NCBI GenBank assembly: GCA_001599295.1
Contig: BCGN01000002.1
Location: forward strand, 620,001 to 684,000
Length of the DNA stretch: 64,000 nt
Reading direction: 5' to 3'
Origin: Sporopachydermia quercuum
Lineage: Eukaryota > Ascomycota > Sporopachydermiomycetes > Sporopachydermiales > Sporopachydermiaceae
Shown here: in pieces, positions 9,606 through 20,681 of the stretch
Layout of the letters: the number at the start of each line of letters is the position of its first letter
How positions within the stretch are numbered: the first letter of the stretch is position 1
The notes under the pieces: model-generated
Told to the model about the DNA's origin: nothing
What the model saw: only the letters and a program-made list of their open reading frames with translations
The model's database searches: none
Program-made: the position numbers and the translations under genes

Positions 9606-10421
9606 TTACTCAATAGAACGATATCTAGATATGTATTAATAAAACAAACTCTTCACTAGCTTTTTCATTCACTTTTATTTATTCAAGCCCTTTTTAGCCT
9701 TCACTCCAACAGTCAAAGCAAGCTCACCAATAATTTAAACATCTTCATCGTTCTATTTCATCTCTCTCTTCTCACTATTTACCACTCATTTCTTAACTTT
9801 TTCAAATTTTTGATTTTTCACTCACCAAATAAAAAAAACATTTAACGTTTATGCATGTTTTCTGGTTCTGGAAATAAGCTCAAACGTTAAACTTTACTAA
9901 AGTCAATATCATGTCTCACTCTATCTCTGAGAGATCGTTAATGCTCTAATATACACTACTATTTCCTTTGATCTTAGAAACTATCAGCACGAACTTTTCC
10001 CAATCAAAATTTTCAGCAGAAAAATTAAACGCTGAAACTTTTCACGCTCACAAAGCAGTGATAGGTGCAACCTCAAAGGGAACCATTTGCTATTTTAATA
10101 TACAGAATTTAGTGGGAATTGCAACAGTTTAGGATTATCTAGATTCTTTAAATTAAAGCCGTGAAGAAGTCGTTTTCATCGGTAGGAGCTTATTGGAATC
10201 TTTTAGTTGGAGAGATCCTGTCGCAGTTGTTAGAAGAGTTTGCCGTCTATTTCAATCACCATTGTGTAAAAGACACGCGATTGTTTAGTGATACAAAAGT
10301 AGTTTCATTATCAACGACAACAAACAAACAAATCGACAAATAACATCGAATAAATTTTGTTAGTTTGCAGATATAAGTGTTTGGATTATAAATTGCCAAG
10401 TGAATAATTAATATTTGAACA
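9606..10421. promoter_or_regulatory. Divergent promoter region of NCS6 and NIP1
   Basis: 816 bases, T-rich near NCS6 and with a long leader before NIP1. Both genes serve translation, so co-regulation is plausible but no specific shared motif was identified. No other gene seen. Confidence 0.6.
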
Positions 10422-13055
10422 ATGTCACGATTTTTCGCTGCTACTATTGATGACTCTGATGATTCTTCGGAAGAAGAATTACTGTCATCAGAAGAAGAAG
10501 AATTAGAAGAATCAGAAGCTGAATCCTCATCAGAAGATGAAGAAGAGGACGAAGACAATGAATCCGAAGATGAATCCGAGTTTGATTCCTCAGATGAATC
10601 TTCTGATGAAGATCGTAAAGCGATGGGAGCATCATACTTTCTCAAGAAAACACCTGAAGCAACAGCTAATAGATTTTTGTTAGGAGCTGATTCTGATGAA
10701 AGTGACTCTGATGAAGAAGAACGAAAAGTAGTGAAGAGTGGTAAAGATAAGTTAATTGATGAAATGATTGCTTGTGGATCAGCAATTGACAAAGCTAAGA
10801 AAATCAATGATTGGACTGTTATTTTATCAGAATTTGAGAAGTTAACTAAATTAATGATTCGTGCTGGACAACAAAGTATTTCTACCCCTAATGCTTTTAT
10901 TCGAACAATTGGCGGATTAGAAGATTTCATCAGTGAAGATAGTAGCAGTTCCAAGAAATTGAATGCTAGTAATTCCAAGTCTCGTAATACTGTCAAGCAA
11001 AGAGTGAAGAAAGTTGCTAAAGAACACGCAGCTTTATTAGGTGCTTATCATAATGATCCATCCGCTTTTGATGCCGAAGAGGAAACCGCTGTAGAACCCA
11101 AAACTGCTTCTAAGGAAACAAAAGCTCAAACCTCAACAATCTCTGCTGTTGGTGATGATGAAGAAGGATTCACCACTGTTTCTGCCAGTGGAAAAGCAGT
11201 TAAGAAACCTGAAGAGACTATTCTTCATACACTAGCAATTATCGCCGAATCTAGAGGTAAGAAAGGTGTTGATAAGCACGAACAAATCAGAACTTTGGAA
11301 ACATTTTTGACTGAGAACTCTAATGGTTCAATTTATGAAATCATCAGAGTTTTATTAGTACTTATTCCTTTGAAATTAGATATTGGGGCTCATTTACCTT
11401 TACTTGGAGCTGAGCTGTGGAAGGAAATTGTTGCTTCTATCAACAAATTACTACTTTTGTTAGAAAAGAACAGAAAAACATTTGTTGTTAAGGAAGTTAG
11501 TACTGTTGTGGAAGATTTAGAAGCTATTCCAGAACCAAATTCTAAAGGTGAGATCGAAATCCCCGGTTCCATATCATCCCTAATTGAACGTGTCGATGAT
11601 GAATTCATTAAGGCTCTACAAACTATTGATCCTCACACTACTGAATATATCGACAGACTTAAGGATGAAGTTGAAATTTATAAGACTATAGTAAGAGGTC
11701 AAATTTATAATGAAAGTATAATTCCTGTTGAAGATTACGCCAAGGCTAGTGGAGAACCATTAGCAAGGCTTATTATTCGCCGTGTTGATCATATTTACTA
11801 TAAACCAAGTCAACTGATTGTTGATGCGGAAGCATTAGCATTTGGCGATTTAGGTGCTCTCAAGTCAACCATTTCACCAAACATTCTGGAAGTTGGCTCA
11901 TCAGACGTTGATGTTAGTTTTGCTTCTAAACTAATTGATTCCTTGGCTTCCTTCCTTTATAAACAACCAAATACTGTTTTCCGAAGGAAAGTAATGTCTT
12001 GTCATATCTATCACTATGCTTTAAATGATCAATACTTCAAAGCAAGAGATATGTTTTTGATGTCACATCTTCAATCATCAATTAGAAATTCTGATCCTTC
12101 ATTGCTCATTCTTTTCAACAGAGCTTTAGCACAAGTTGGCCTTTCAGCTTTCAGAGCAGGAGAAATTGCTGATGCTCAACAATCTTTACAAGAGATTTAT
12201 ACCTCATCTAGGCAACGAGAAATCTTAGGACAAGGAGCTAGTAGATTCATCCCAGGAGGTTCAACAGCTGAACAACAGCGATTATTACCATTCCATATGC
12301 ATATTAATCTTGAGCTTCTAGAATGTGTGTTTTTAACATCATCATTATTATTAGAAGTACCTCAAATGGCTAAAGCTGGTGCTATGTATGATTCCAAGAA
12401 AAGATCTATGGCCAAGTCATTTAGAAGAGCCCTTGAATTCCATTGCAGACAAGTATTTACTGGACCCCCAGAAAACACTCGTGATGTTATTATGGAAGCC
12501 GCCAAAAGCCTTTATTCTGGTGATTGGAAAGTTTCTAATGATTTGTTAATGGGATTAAAGATTTGGAACTTGTTACCAAGATCAGCAACTATCAAATCCA
12601 TGATTACGGCCAAACTACAGGAACAGGGATTAAGATGTTACTTATTCACCTATAAGAGCTTCTATCAAACACTATCATTAGAAACAATCAGCACATTATA
12701 TGAATTGCCAATTGGTAAAGTCACTGCAATTGTAGCGAAGATGATATTCAATGAAGAATTGAAAGGCTCATTGGACCAGACAGCTAAATCTATTATTTTC
12801 AACGATCGGGTAGAATACACTAGATTCCAACAACTTGCAATTCAATTGGCAGAAAAAGCTGCTCAACTTTCAGAAAGAAATGAGCGTTTGGTTGCCGGTG
12901 GTCATCAGTTGTCAGGCCACGATTCAAATGATAGATCTGGTGGCAATCAAACTGGAGGAGGTGGAAGATCTCACCATCAAAACCATCATCAAAACCAACA
13001 TCAGAATCAGCATCAGAATCAACATAATCAAAACAGACGTAGCGTGAAAACATGA
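10422..13055 (+). CDS. NIP1: Nip1, eIF3 subunit c
   Basis: An 877-residue eIF3c homologue (812 in S. cerevisiae), a core PCI-domain subunit of the eIF3 complex that links eIF1 and eIF5 to the 40S subunit and helps select the start codon. It opens with MSRFFAATIDDSDDSSEEEL and a long Ser/Asp/Glu-rich segment (~10-65), the hallmark N-terminus that contacts eIF5 and eIF1. The conserved middle includes HTLAIIAESRGKKGVDKHEQI and VEDYAKASGEPLARLIIRRVDH (split regions of the family), and the helical plus winged-helix PCI region lies at roughly 620-800 (AKSFRRALEFHCRQVF, SLYSGDWKVSNDLLMGL). The C-terminus ends in an unusual Gly-rich then His/Gln/Asn repeat tail. Neighbours are NCS6 (divergent) and BLM10 (convergent). 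No intron. Confidence 0.95.
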   Translation: MSRFFAATIDDSDDSSEEELLSSEEEELEESEAESSSEDEEEDEDNESEDESEFDSSDESSDEDRKAMGASYFLKKTPEATANRFLLGADSDESDSDEEERKVVKSGKDKLIDEMIACGSAIDKAKKINDWTVILSEFEKLTKLMIRAGQQSISTPNAFIRTIGGLEDFISEDSSSSKKLNASNSKSRNTVKQRVKKVAKEHAALLGAYHNDPSAFDAEEETAVEPKTASKETKAQTSTISAVGDDEEGFTTVSASGKAVKKPEETILHTLAIIAESRGKKGVDKHEQIRTLETFLTENSNGSIYEIIRVLLVLIPLKLDIGAHLPLLGAELWKEIVASINKLLLLLEKNRKTFVVKEVSTVVEDLEAIPEPNSKGEIEIPGSISSLIERVDDEFIKALQTIDPHTTEYIDRLKDEVEIYKTIVRGQIYNESIIPVEDYAKASGEPLARLIIRRVDHIYYKPSQLIVDAEALAFGDLGALKSTISPNILEVGSSDVDVSFASKLIDSLASFLYKQPNTVFRRKVMSCHIYHYALNDQYFKARDMFLMSHLQSSIRNSDPSLLILFNRALAQVGLSAFRAGEIADAQQSLQEIYTSSRQREILGQGASRFIPGGSTAEQQRLLPFHMHINLELLECVFLTSSLLLEVPQMAKAGAMYDSKKRSMAKSFRRALEFHCRQVFTGPPENTRDVIMEAAKSLYSGDWKVSNDLLMGLKIWNLLPRSATIKSMITAKLQEQGLRCYLFTYKSFYQTLSLETISTLYELPIGKVTAIVAKMIFNEELKGSLDQTAKSIIFNDRVEYTRFQQLAIQLAEKAAQLSERNERLVAGGHQLSGHDSNDRSGGNQTGGGGRSHHQNHHQNQHQNQHQNQHNQNRRSVKT
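12971..13034 (+). repeat. Degenerate CAT/CAG/AAC repeat coding for a His-Gln-Asn tail
   Basis: Tandem codons for HHQN and HQN units near the C-terminus of NIP1 (NHHQNQHQNQHQNQHNQN). Coding minisatellite-like low complexity. Confidence 0.85.
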
Positions 13056-14318
13056 GCATNTTGTTGTTTGATGTGTACGGAAAGGAAGTGAATAATGTTT
13101 ATAATATAATATGGTAATAAATGTTTGTTCTAATAAATTTCAATTAGTGAGGATCTTCAAACAGAGGTGGCGATTTAAGGAGATGAATTTGAATTGTTTG
13201 ATACAGAATGCTGCTTTATTCTAATTTCCAATATAATGTGTCAGCTAATTCTGTTATAGGAAGCCTTGTAATAGTAGAGGATCTTCCAGGCTTGAACGTT
13301 CCTATTTTCCATTCCATTCTTTCTTTTTGTAGAATTACCAATGATTTTATTTATCTTTAANCGGTAAATTGATAATAAAATGATCTAATCACTATTTTAA
13401 CAAATTAGTGATTCGCGTAACTGTCATCGAACATATACGTAATAAATTGGAGATACATAGACTCAAATCTACAAGCTCCCATTTCTAAAACATTGGCTGA
13501 AAGATAAGATACTTATGAGCATATAACAGAACAGAACATTTGATAATAGATTCTTGGTTATATGATAATGTGTTTATTAGTTAAAAATAAAAACTATTAT
13601 GAAATGTACTAAAGAATAACATGGGTAGTATCATCATATGAACAGCTTAAGATTTATGTGATGAACAGTAGTCTATAAAGATCTATTGGAACTTTTGTAT
13701 CCAATAGATGTTTATACATAAATTTATTATGTATACATAAAAACAACCATGTTATTTAGGATATTTGACTTGTCTATATCTATCTTCCATTGTTAATTAT
13801 ACTGATATGGATTACCGTCTATTATAGCAACATAGTAGGGACATTGGTAATAAGTCATTGACGTACATAGAATTGAACTGAATAACAGTAACTGAATAGT
13901 ATAGTCCTCTGCTCCTAATACAATTGCCAATACAACTAATTAACAAATTTTCTGTTTGCCAGGTTGCCGTTGTTGCGTTGTATATCAGCCGCGTTCGCAT
14001 GAGTGTCCTATTATTATCAGCTTTCTATTCATACTCTAGTTTATGCAGAATCATATGATTGATTTAATGGCTTGAAAGAATACATGTTCGATATTGGAAA
14101 TAGAAAAAGGATCGCTCTTAATTGCTATGAGTAAGTTCTTCTGCATTTACTGTAACAACGTTCTCAGTAGTTTGGATGGTTTCCCATATTTCATCATGAT
14201 TAAGCACTGAAACTGTATCATTTCCGATATTCTCAGAAAATAAGTACCGATANTCATTTGACACAGTTCCCTAATTCGTTCTCCTATCCTCCGCTTTCCT
14301 CTATTTTTCCCCGCTTCC
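13056..14318. other. Intergenic region between convergent NIP1 and BLM10
   Basis: 1.26 kb of AT-rich 3' flanking DNA shared by two convergent genes. Three ambiguous bases (13060, 13361, 14253). No gene, tRNA or repeat recognised. Confidence 0.6.
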
Positions 14319-17300
14319 TCACACAAAATAACTACTCCAAAAAACACCTTCCAAATCCTCTAATTGTTCCTGGGGAATGAACTTAGAGTCAATATGCCAT
14401 GTATCTTGATGTGTTTTCTTGAAACTTGCCAGTATATTCTTGGCACTCTTACCGATAATTCCATCTTCTGAACCGGCCCTTATTGCCAAGATGCTTAATA
14501 CTTTCGGCATCCATACAGGCGGAGGAGAATCATACGGAAAGGCGTTTACCAAAGACCCAAGCCGAAGGACTGCACTATGTTTTTTGATTATGTCAACATT
14601 CGACACTCTGGAACCATTTTTCGTCGATGATGATGATTTCCGATATTTCCGGAGGATTTTGGACGAAACGGAGATGATTTCGGCGATAATGTCATTACGG
14701 ATCGAATCAGCTGTACATCGGATCATTCCGGAGAGGATTTCCGAGGCGAAATCCCGAACTTCCAGCTGATTGTCTTCAGTTAAATGAATTACTGCTTTAA
14801 ATAGCCTTTCCGCTTCATCCTCCGATAGAAGGAACAGTTGCCTAAAGTAGAAAGCTAATAAAAAGGACAAAAACGCCTGCTTTTGGTGCCAAGAAACCAA
14901 TTTATATTCTAAATAACTATCCTCCGTTGAATTTCCGTTTTGAGAACTACTCCTACTTCTACCTAAAGTTTCAAACATTTTCACCATTTTCGGAACATCG
15001 GATAAACTATACCGGACGTTTCCTAACTTCAATAGGACGCCTTGGGTCCGGGATTCAATGCTGTCCATATCATGTACAACCACCAACCTCAATAGAAACG
15101 GGAATATGTATTCCGGAATTAACGGGATGAGTCCCAATCCAAAAGCAGAGGAGAAACAGTGAAAAAGAAACATAAGCATGGTTTTACTAGCACAAATAAA
15201 GTGTGACCATTGGTATTCTTGCGACTTAGTTTTCAATACTACAGCTTCTATTCCCCAATTGGCAATTTGTTCGAATATAGTTTGAAGTTTGTGCTCCGTC
15301 TCTGAGTTTAAATTATAAGCGATATTACCCGTTTTGGTAACAGTTTCGGCATTTATAGCCACAAACTCTTCAGCCGTTCTATAACTCTCGGCAAACCCAT
15401 TTCCGAAATGTTCCGCTAACAACAAGCCGATTTCTTCCTGAACCAATTGATAATGATGCGATAGATTGTCCCAACAGTTGTTAATAAGGTCGGTTAATTC
15501 TAAGGCAAACCACGGGGTAGAATTCACTAATCTTCTGCATAGCGCTAATTGAGCTGATTGCCTGAAAGTAGCATGGCTATTCGGGTCAATTCGGAAAGAA
15601 AGAATCTCCTGGACTATTCCTTGGGCTCTGATTGGCTCAATTACACGGAAGACCCACCAAACGAAAGTTTTCCACAGTCCGAAATTGTCGGGAGCTAAAT
15701 CGTTTTGGTAAATAAGTTTCCGGAATTGAGCGAGTAGACTTTCGGATATTTCTTCCCGTTCCTCTGGCGACAGAAAAGCTTGGCAAAACATTAACCCTGC
15801 ATAAAGTTCAATAACAGCCCGATGGGAAAACTTGTCATCTCTGACATAAATTTCGGAAATGAAGCTTAGGGCATCGGAAACGGATATTCCGATCGTCCCG
15901 GTTTTTCCCATAATAAATAACGCCGAATATAAGTAGGGATAAATGTCCCTTACGTATAGGACTTCTTCTTCGTTTTTAGTGTAGTCCAAAACCCGAGCTC
16001 GAACAAATGTTCGGAGCCAGTTGGAGTTTAGCACGGAAGAAGCAGAAACCAAAGCCGATATTTCTTCTGAGTTGAATTTGAATTTTTGGGCCGAGATTGA
16101 AAATCTCCGAGCGGGAAAACGCTTGGGAAAGAACAACCAACCGGGAACGTTACATTCTTCCATACAGAATGGAGGATCGGGTAATATTGCCAATTTATTG
16201 GATTTTTCGGCGGCTCGGTTAAATCGTGGATCTTTTCCGTAATTCCAATTCACTTCCGTTGTTTCGTCCGTGATCGTTCCGGTTTCGCTTCCGGTGCAGG
16301 TTCGAGCCGAAATAACCGGTGACTCTCCGTCATTTATGGGATAAACATCAACCACAGCTATTGACTTGCCCAAAGCATTGAAAACTTCAACTAAATTATG
16401 ATCGGAAGCGGACATATCAAATAACACTTGAAGGGCTTTCAGAAGACCATCCACACTTGCCTTCCGAACTTTTGGATGTTCATTGAGACAGCCTCGGCTT
16501 AAAACTGCCAATAATCGGCCCGATGTTTGCAATTGTAGACTTCCGACAAGCGTTCCCGCTAATGTCATTTGTACAATTGCTGTTTTCCAGAATCCGTCGG
16601 GTTCGGCAGTTTCAGCATACTTCAACAGTTCGGTTAGTTTGGACGAAACGTGTGTCATTCTGATTTCTTTGGCGCGGCAAATAACGGCTATTTTCTCGGC
16701 TAGTTGTCTCTTTTCGATGGGTGAATCGGATTGAGGTTCCAGCTCGGCCAATATACCCAAATCGGCAATAAACGGAGCCGATGGAAGTTCCACGTTGGAG
16801 ACAATATACCGAAGTACGGCGTACGCCGTCCCGTTCAACAGCGGGCTATCCTTCAACATTGCCTTTGTAAGTAAGGTTAGGACTTTGGTTAGATGAGTAT
16901 GGGCTAAAGCTGATTGTAGCGTTTTCGAATACAACACAGAAATAGCTGCTTCAGCACTTCGGAAGTTTTCGGAATCAATTGCTTCAGTTAAATTAGTTAT
17001 TACTAAGGAAACAGCCGGAATACGGGATCGGTATAAAGACTTTACTCCCACTTCTAATCCTCGTAGAGCCTCTCTTTGTATATAGGGATAAGCCGAGCAA
17101 CTAAGGTCAACTAATACACATAACAACTTCCGGTCAATATCGGAAATGATTCTCGGGCCATTAGCATGTAAAACACGCTGTAAATGATATAATCTAATCC
17201 GTTGCGCTAAAATAGCAACTGGCAATGGTTTCCGCAATCCTGGAATAGATCGGAGTTTTCTTTCTAGGTTGTACCGACATCGGATAGAATCCCAGGATGC

Positions 17301-20300
17301 TCCGACTCTTTCCATGCCCATATCGACAAACCAAACTTTAAGCAGAAGCACTAAAGTGGTTCCGAGACTTGTGTCGGCATCTCTGAATGATTGGAAGAAT
17401 GGGTAAAGCCGTAGGATTGCGGAACCAACAGAGTTTCGGATTTGGTGAAGGTCTTGGTATAAAGCAGACTTGTGCTTTTCCGAAGAGATTGATCCGAAGA
17501 AAAATCCGTAGGGGTAATTTCGGAACGATTTGAATGCTTCAAAGGCTTCGGCATCGGTTTTTTCCCCGGAAGATGATTCAGAAGGGGAAGCGGAATCGGA
17601 AGTGGAGCCCGGGGGTGTACAGTTGTCAATTAACGGAGAGATCCCGGATAAACAGTTGGCTAGGCATAATACTTTAGTAGTTAACTCATCGGAAACCTCT
17701 GTTAACGATACAGAATGCTTTCCCTTTATTTCCGATTTAACTTCCGAGATAATTTCCGACTCTGATTCCAATATCTTTTCTGGTTTCACAGTAATAAGAC
17801 AGTCAATTCTTTCCACAGCTTGTTTCACGTTCTTCTTGAAAAACTCAATAGCAAACTCAACTTCAGAAACTCCTGGAACGTGCCAATGCAGTTTAAAGTT
17901 CTTCCCCGGAGCAACTAGAAAATTAGGTTCCGTTTCCACAACTTTCTGTACTCCGTTAGCTGTTGATAGATTCAAAAGCTGTCGGGAGATCTCGGAATCA
18001 AATATATGCTGGCGCCCGAAATCGATCTCTAATAAACTTATCAGAACAATTTCGACTAATTCACAAGCAAATGTAACGGGGACGCCTTTAAGCTCCGACT
18101 GCAGGAACAGGGAAAACTCTAAAATCTCGGAACACAACGGAAGCATACTTCTGTTAGCAGCAAAACAGACAGCGTTTAATAGTGATAAGTACCATACTAA
18201 AGTTTGATCCCGCGGAAGAACTTCCAATCCGCTCCGTAACTTTCCGGCATTATTTTCCACAATCTCCCATTTGATTTTTTCAGTGGCTAACCGGAAAAAC
18301 TTAGGAAACCATTTTCCCGGGTTTGTTCTCACTACTGACGCACATAATAGAGATGTAACATCACTGGGAGATGCCGAGGGTCCTTCTTCTGCTAAGCGGA
18401 ATATTCGCGTTCCGGCAGTTTCCGATAACTCTGGCCCCGCGGACCGGAGAATTACCGATAAAGTTGCAGGAATCTCGGAAACTATCTTAGACTCTAAATG
18501 ATCTCGCGATCTTGCTTTTGATGCTTGGGGGAGATTCTGAAGAAGCAACTCAACCCTGTCCAAAAACAGGCTAACGAGTTGTGAATAGGCCGCGGTTGAG
18601 GAAAGAAAAGCTGCCCTTTCCTGTTCTGGATCGGAAGCGAAAGTAAGATTGGAAACGTTATCGGATGAGAATTCTGTCATAGTTTCCGGTTTATGTTTAG
18701 CTAGTAAATTTGCTAATAAGACTCGAGGATCGACTTCTTCTAAACACATGATATGATTAGATACAAACTGAGCACCTAATTCAACCCCAAAATCAGCTTC
18801 GGCCTCCACCTCGGATTCGGCTCCAGATCCAGCACCAGATCTGGGTTCGGATGTTTGACGTCGCATCGGAACATAATGACCGACACATTGAAATACAAGC
18901 AATGATTGTAAAGTTTTCATTAAATCGTTAGAGTCAATTCCAGGCAATAATAACGTTAGAATCGACGGAACGTGGATCCGAAATACCGGAACAGCTGCCA
19001 AAACTGGTATAACATAAACAAGAGCCTGCAAAACACTACCCGTTCGGTGAGGTTCTACTAAACCTTGTAAAGCTGGATAAACGTCTTTCAGGAACAAAGG
19101 AATCACATAACTAGGTTCGAAAAATGCAAGACCATGCAAGGAATATGCAGCACATGCAGAATGGATATCGTCTTTTGCATAAAGAGACATTAACACTGAG
19201 GGAAGAAGCATATGAACGAACTTAGCTCTAATAGATTCTGTGAGTTGCCGAGACTTTGGGATAGAGATGTCGTTTGTAACTTCGGAGTTCGAACGGTAAA
19301 GGAACAACTCTGTGACTGCTTGTACTAAATAGGCAATATTCCGACCCCAGGGACCGGTATTCGACGGATGAACCAGCGTGAATATCGATTGGAAAAGCTG
19401 TTGGGAGAGCTCTAAAGTTAAATCCTTCATTGCCCCACTTTCGGGTGTTTCCGGTGCCAGTGTAAACACTATAAATGACCCAGCAGAACGGATAGCTCTC
19501 TTCCGTCTATCTTTTTCATCTTTAGCACTTAAATCCCGAGGTCCGTAAGGTGAGCCGAGGTTTGCTGAAGGGATATCGAGAAGCCGAAGAGTAGCGGAAA
19601 ACACTTCCCGACATTGTTCAGAGGTGAATAAAACGTTTCCCGAGTGCGCTTCCGATTCCGATTCGGAGGCCAATTGTGTGTAAGAGTACAAGTATACAGA
19701 TTGGGCGATTGTACCTAAAAGATCTAAAAACATGGCATCCACAAGCATGGATTTAGGCTCTAGTTTCCAAAGGTGAAAAAGCGTGGGCAACACTTCCTCC
19801 AATTTAGGCAATTCTTCCACTTTATACCGTAAGGGGAAAAGATTCTCCAATAAAGTCAAACACTTATTGCTCATAAACGACGCCGGAGAGTAAAACTCTA
19901 AACTCTGCTCGATCAATTCAGGCAAAATTTCTGCGGAGAAAAAATACCGAGCCGCTTTCGCCAATTTCTGTAATTGTACTACTTTCTTTCCAATAGTTTG
20001 TTTGTATGGCGAAACACTGGTTGGTATTAATGCCTGTCGTAAGCTTTCACATAAGGGGTTCCAGTCTAATACAAAGTCATGACATCGGAACAGTTCGCGA
20101 GAATTTGCTAAGTGACTAAATAAAGAAATAAACAAGTCAAACAGTAGTTTTGAGCCTATTGCCAGGGACATCTGATAGTATAGTTTTACTAGTATTTTAC
20201 GGATTGACAAAGGCATGTCGAATTTGAGGTTGAGCCATAATCTGAGTTCACGTGATGCATGGTGGAAATTAGCGAGAGGTCGGATGTAATTAGGGTTTTC

Positions 20301-20681
20301 GGAACAGTTTAGTTCAATTTCGGCAGCTCGGATGTCATCCATGGTTATGAAGATTGTGCCTTGAGCGGATATTGCTTTTAGAGCAATGAATATGTTTTCC
20401 ATAATGTGGCTCAGACCAATGAGTTGTTCTTGCCGAGATTCCGTTCTGTAGGGTAATAATGCTGGAAGTGGAAGACTTCTTGGTTTCGTGCGGGAATATA
20501 AAGGCGATTTTGGGTCATAAGTTGGGTCATAGTTGGGATCCCCGTTCGATTGTGCAAAGGAAGACGGAAAAGTCAAACCGTAGCCATCTAGAATCGAAGC
20601 AGAGTAACCGAAATGACCAGGGCCGTATTCCGGAAAGTCCCGCTCGGGTTTCTGGCTGCTTTCCTGCTGAACAGATGCCAT
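14319..20681 (-). CDS. BLM10: Blm10/PA200 proteasome activator
   Basis: A 2120-residue HEAT-repeat protein, close in length to S. cerevisiae Blm10 (2143), that caps the 20S core particle and opens its gate for peptides and unfolded proteins. The N-terminal part contains the expected YDPKSPLYSRTKPRSLPLP and LPYRTESRQEQLIGLSHIME region. The middle is a long alpha-solenoid (NIAYLVQAVTELFLYRSN, YPYIQREALRGLEVGVKSL), and the C-terminus reads LEDLEGVFWSSYFV. Family members usually end in Tyr-Tyr-Ala, the HbYX motif that docks between alpha subunits; here the last three residues are Tyr-Phe-Val, so the penultimate Tyr is Phe. The gene is intronless and visibly richer in G+C than its neighbours, with many TTCCG/CGGAA words. 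The start ATG at 20681 gives MASVQQESSQKPERDFP. Identification is firm. Confidence 0.95.
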   Translation of the reverse strand: MASVQQESSQKPERDFPEYGPGHFGYSASILDGYGLTFPSSFAQSNGDPNYDPTYDPKSPLYSRTKPRSLPLPALLPYRTESRQEQLIGLSHIMENIFIALKAISAQGTIFITMDDIRAAEIELNCSENPNYIRPLANFHHASRELRLWLNLKFDMPLSIRKILVKLYYQMSLAIGSKLLFDLFISLFSHLANSRELFRCHDFVLDWNPLCESLRQALIPTSVSPYKQTIGKKVVQLQKLAKAARYFFSAEILPELIEQSLEFYSPASFMSNKCLTLLENLFPLRYKVEELPKLEEVLPTLFHLWKLEPKSMLVDAMFLDLLGTIAQSVYLYSYTQLASESESEAHSGNVLFTSEQCREVFSATLRLLDIPSANLGSPYGPRDLSAKDEKDRRKRAIRSAGSFIVFTLAPETPESGAMKDLTLELSQQLFQSIFTLVHPSNTGPWGRNIAYLVQAVTELFLYRSNSEVTNDISIPKSRQLTESIRAKFVHMLLPSVLMSLYAKDDIHSACAAYSLHGLAFFEPSYVIPLFLKDVYPALQGLVEPHRTGSVLQALVYVIPVLAAVPVFRIHVPSILTLLLPGIDSNDLMKTLQSLLVFQCVGHYVPMRRQTSEPRSGAGSGAESEVEAEADFGVELGAQFVSNHIMCLEEVDPRVLLANLLAKHKPETMTEFSSDNVSNLTFASDPEQERAAFLSSTAAYSQLVSLFLDRVELLLQNLPQASKARSRDHLESKIVSEIPATLSVILRSAGPELSETAGTRIFRLAEEGPSASPSDVTSLLCASVVRTNPGKWFPKFFRLATEKIKWEIVENNAGKLRSGLEVLPRDQTLVWYLSLLNAVCFAANRSMLPLCSEILEFSLFLQSELKGVPVTFACELVEIVLISLLEIDFGRQHIFDSEISRQLLNLSTANGVQKVVETEPNFLVAPGKNFKLHWHVPGVSEVEFAIEFFKKNVKQAVERIDCLITVKPEKILESESEIISEVKSEIKGKHSVSLTEVSDELTTKVLCLANCLSGISPLIDNCTPPGSTSDSASPSESSSGEKTDAEAFEAFKSFRNYPYGFFFGSISSEKHKSALYQDLHQIRNSVGSAILRLYPFFQSFRDADTSLGTTLVLLLKVWFVDMGMERVGASWDSIRCRYNLERKLRSIPGLRKPLPVAILAQRIRLYHLQRVLHANGPRIISDIDRKLLCVLVDLSCSAYPYIQREALRGLEVGVKSLYRSRIPAVSLVITNLTEAIDSENFRSAEAAISVLYSKTLQSALAHTHLTKVLTLLTKAMLKDSPLLNGTAYAVLRYIVSNVELPSAPFIADLGILAELEPQSDSPIEKRQLAEKIAVICRAKEIRMTHVSSKLTELLKYAETAEPDGFWKTAIVQMTLAGTLVGSLQLQTSGRLLAVLSRGCLNEHPKVRKASVDGLLKALQVLFDMSASDHNLVEVFNALGKSIAVVDVYPINDGESPVISARTCTGSETGTITDETTEVNWNYGKDPRFNRAAEKSNKLAILPDPPFCMEECNVPGWLFFPKRFPARRFSISAQKFKFNSEEISALVSASSVLNSNWLRTFVRARVLDYTKNEEEVLYVRDIYPYLYSALFIMGKTGTIGISVSDALSFISEIYVRDDKFSHRAVIELYAGLMFCQAFLSPEEREEISESLLAQFRKLIYQNDLAPDNFGLWKTFVWWVFRVIEPIRAQGIVQEILSFRIDPNSHATFRQSAQLALCRRLVNSTPWFALELTDLINNCWDNLSHHYQLVQEEIGLLLAEHFGNGFAESYRTAEEFVAINAETVTKTGNIAYNLNSETEHKLQTIFEQIANWGIEAVVLKTKSQEYQWSHFICASKTMLMFLFHCFSSAFGLGLIPLIPEYIFPFLLRLVVVHDMDSIESRTQGVLLKLGNVRYSLSDVPKMVKMFETLGRSRSSSQNGNSTEDSYLEYKLVSWHQKQAFLSFLLAFYFRQLFLLSEDEAERLFKAVIHLTEDNQLEVRDFASEILSGMIRCTADSIRNDIIAEIISVSSKILRKYRKSSSSTKNGSRVSNVDIIKKHSAVLRLGSLVNAFPYDSPPPVWMPKVLSILAIRAGSEDGIIGKSAKNILASFKKTHQDTWHIDSKFIPQEQLEDLEGVFWSSYFV

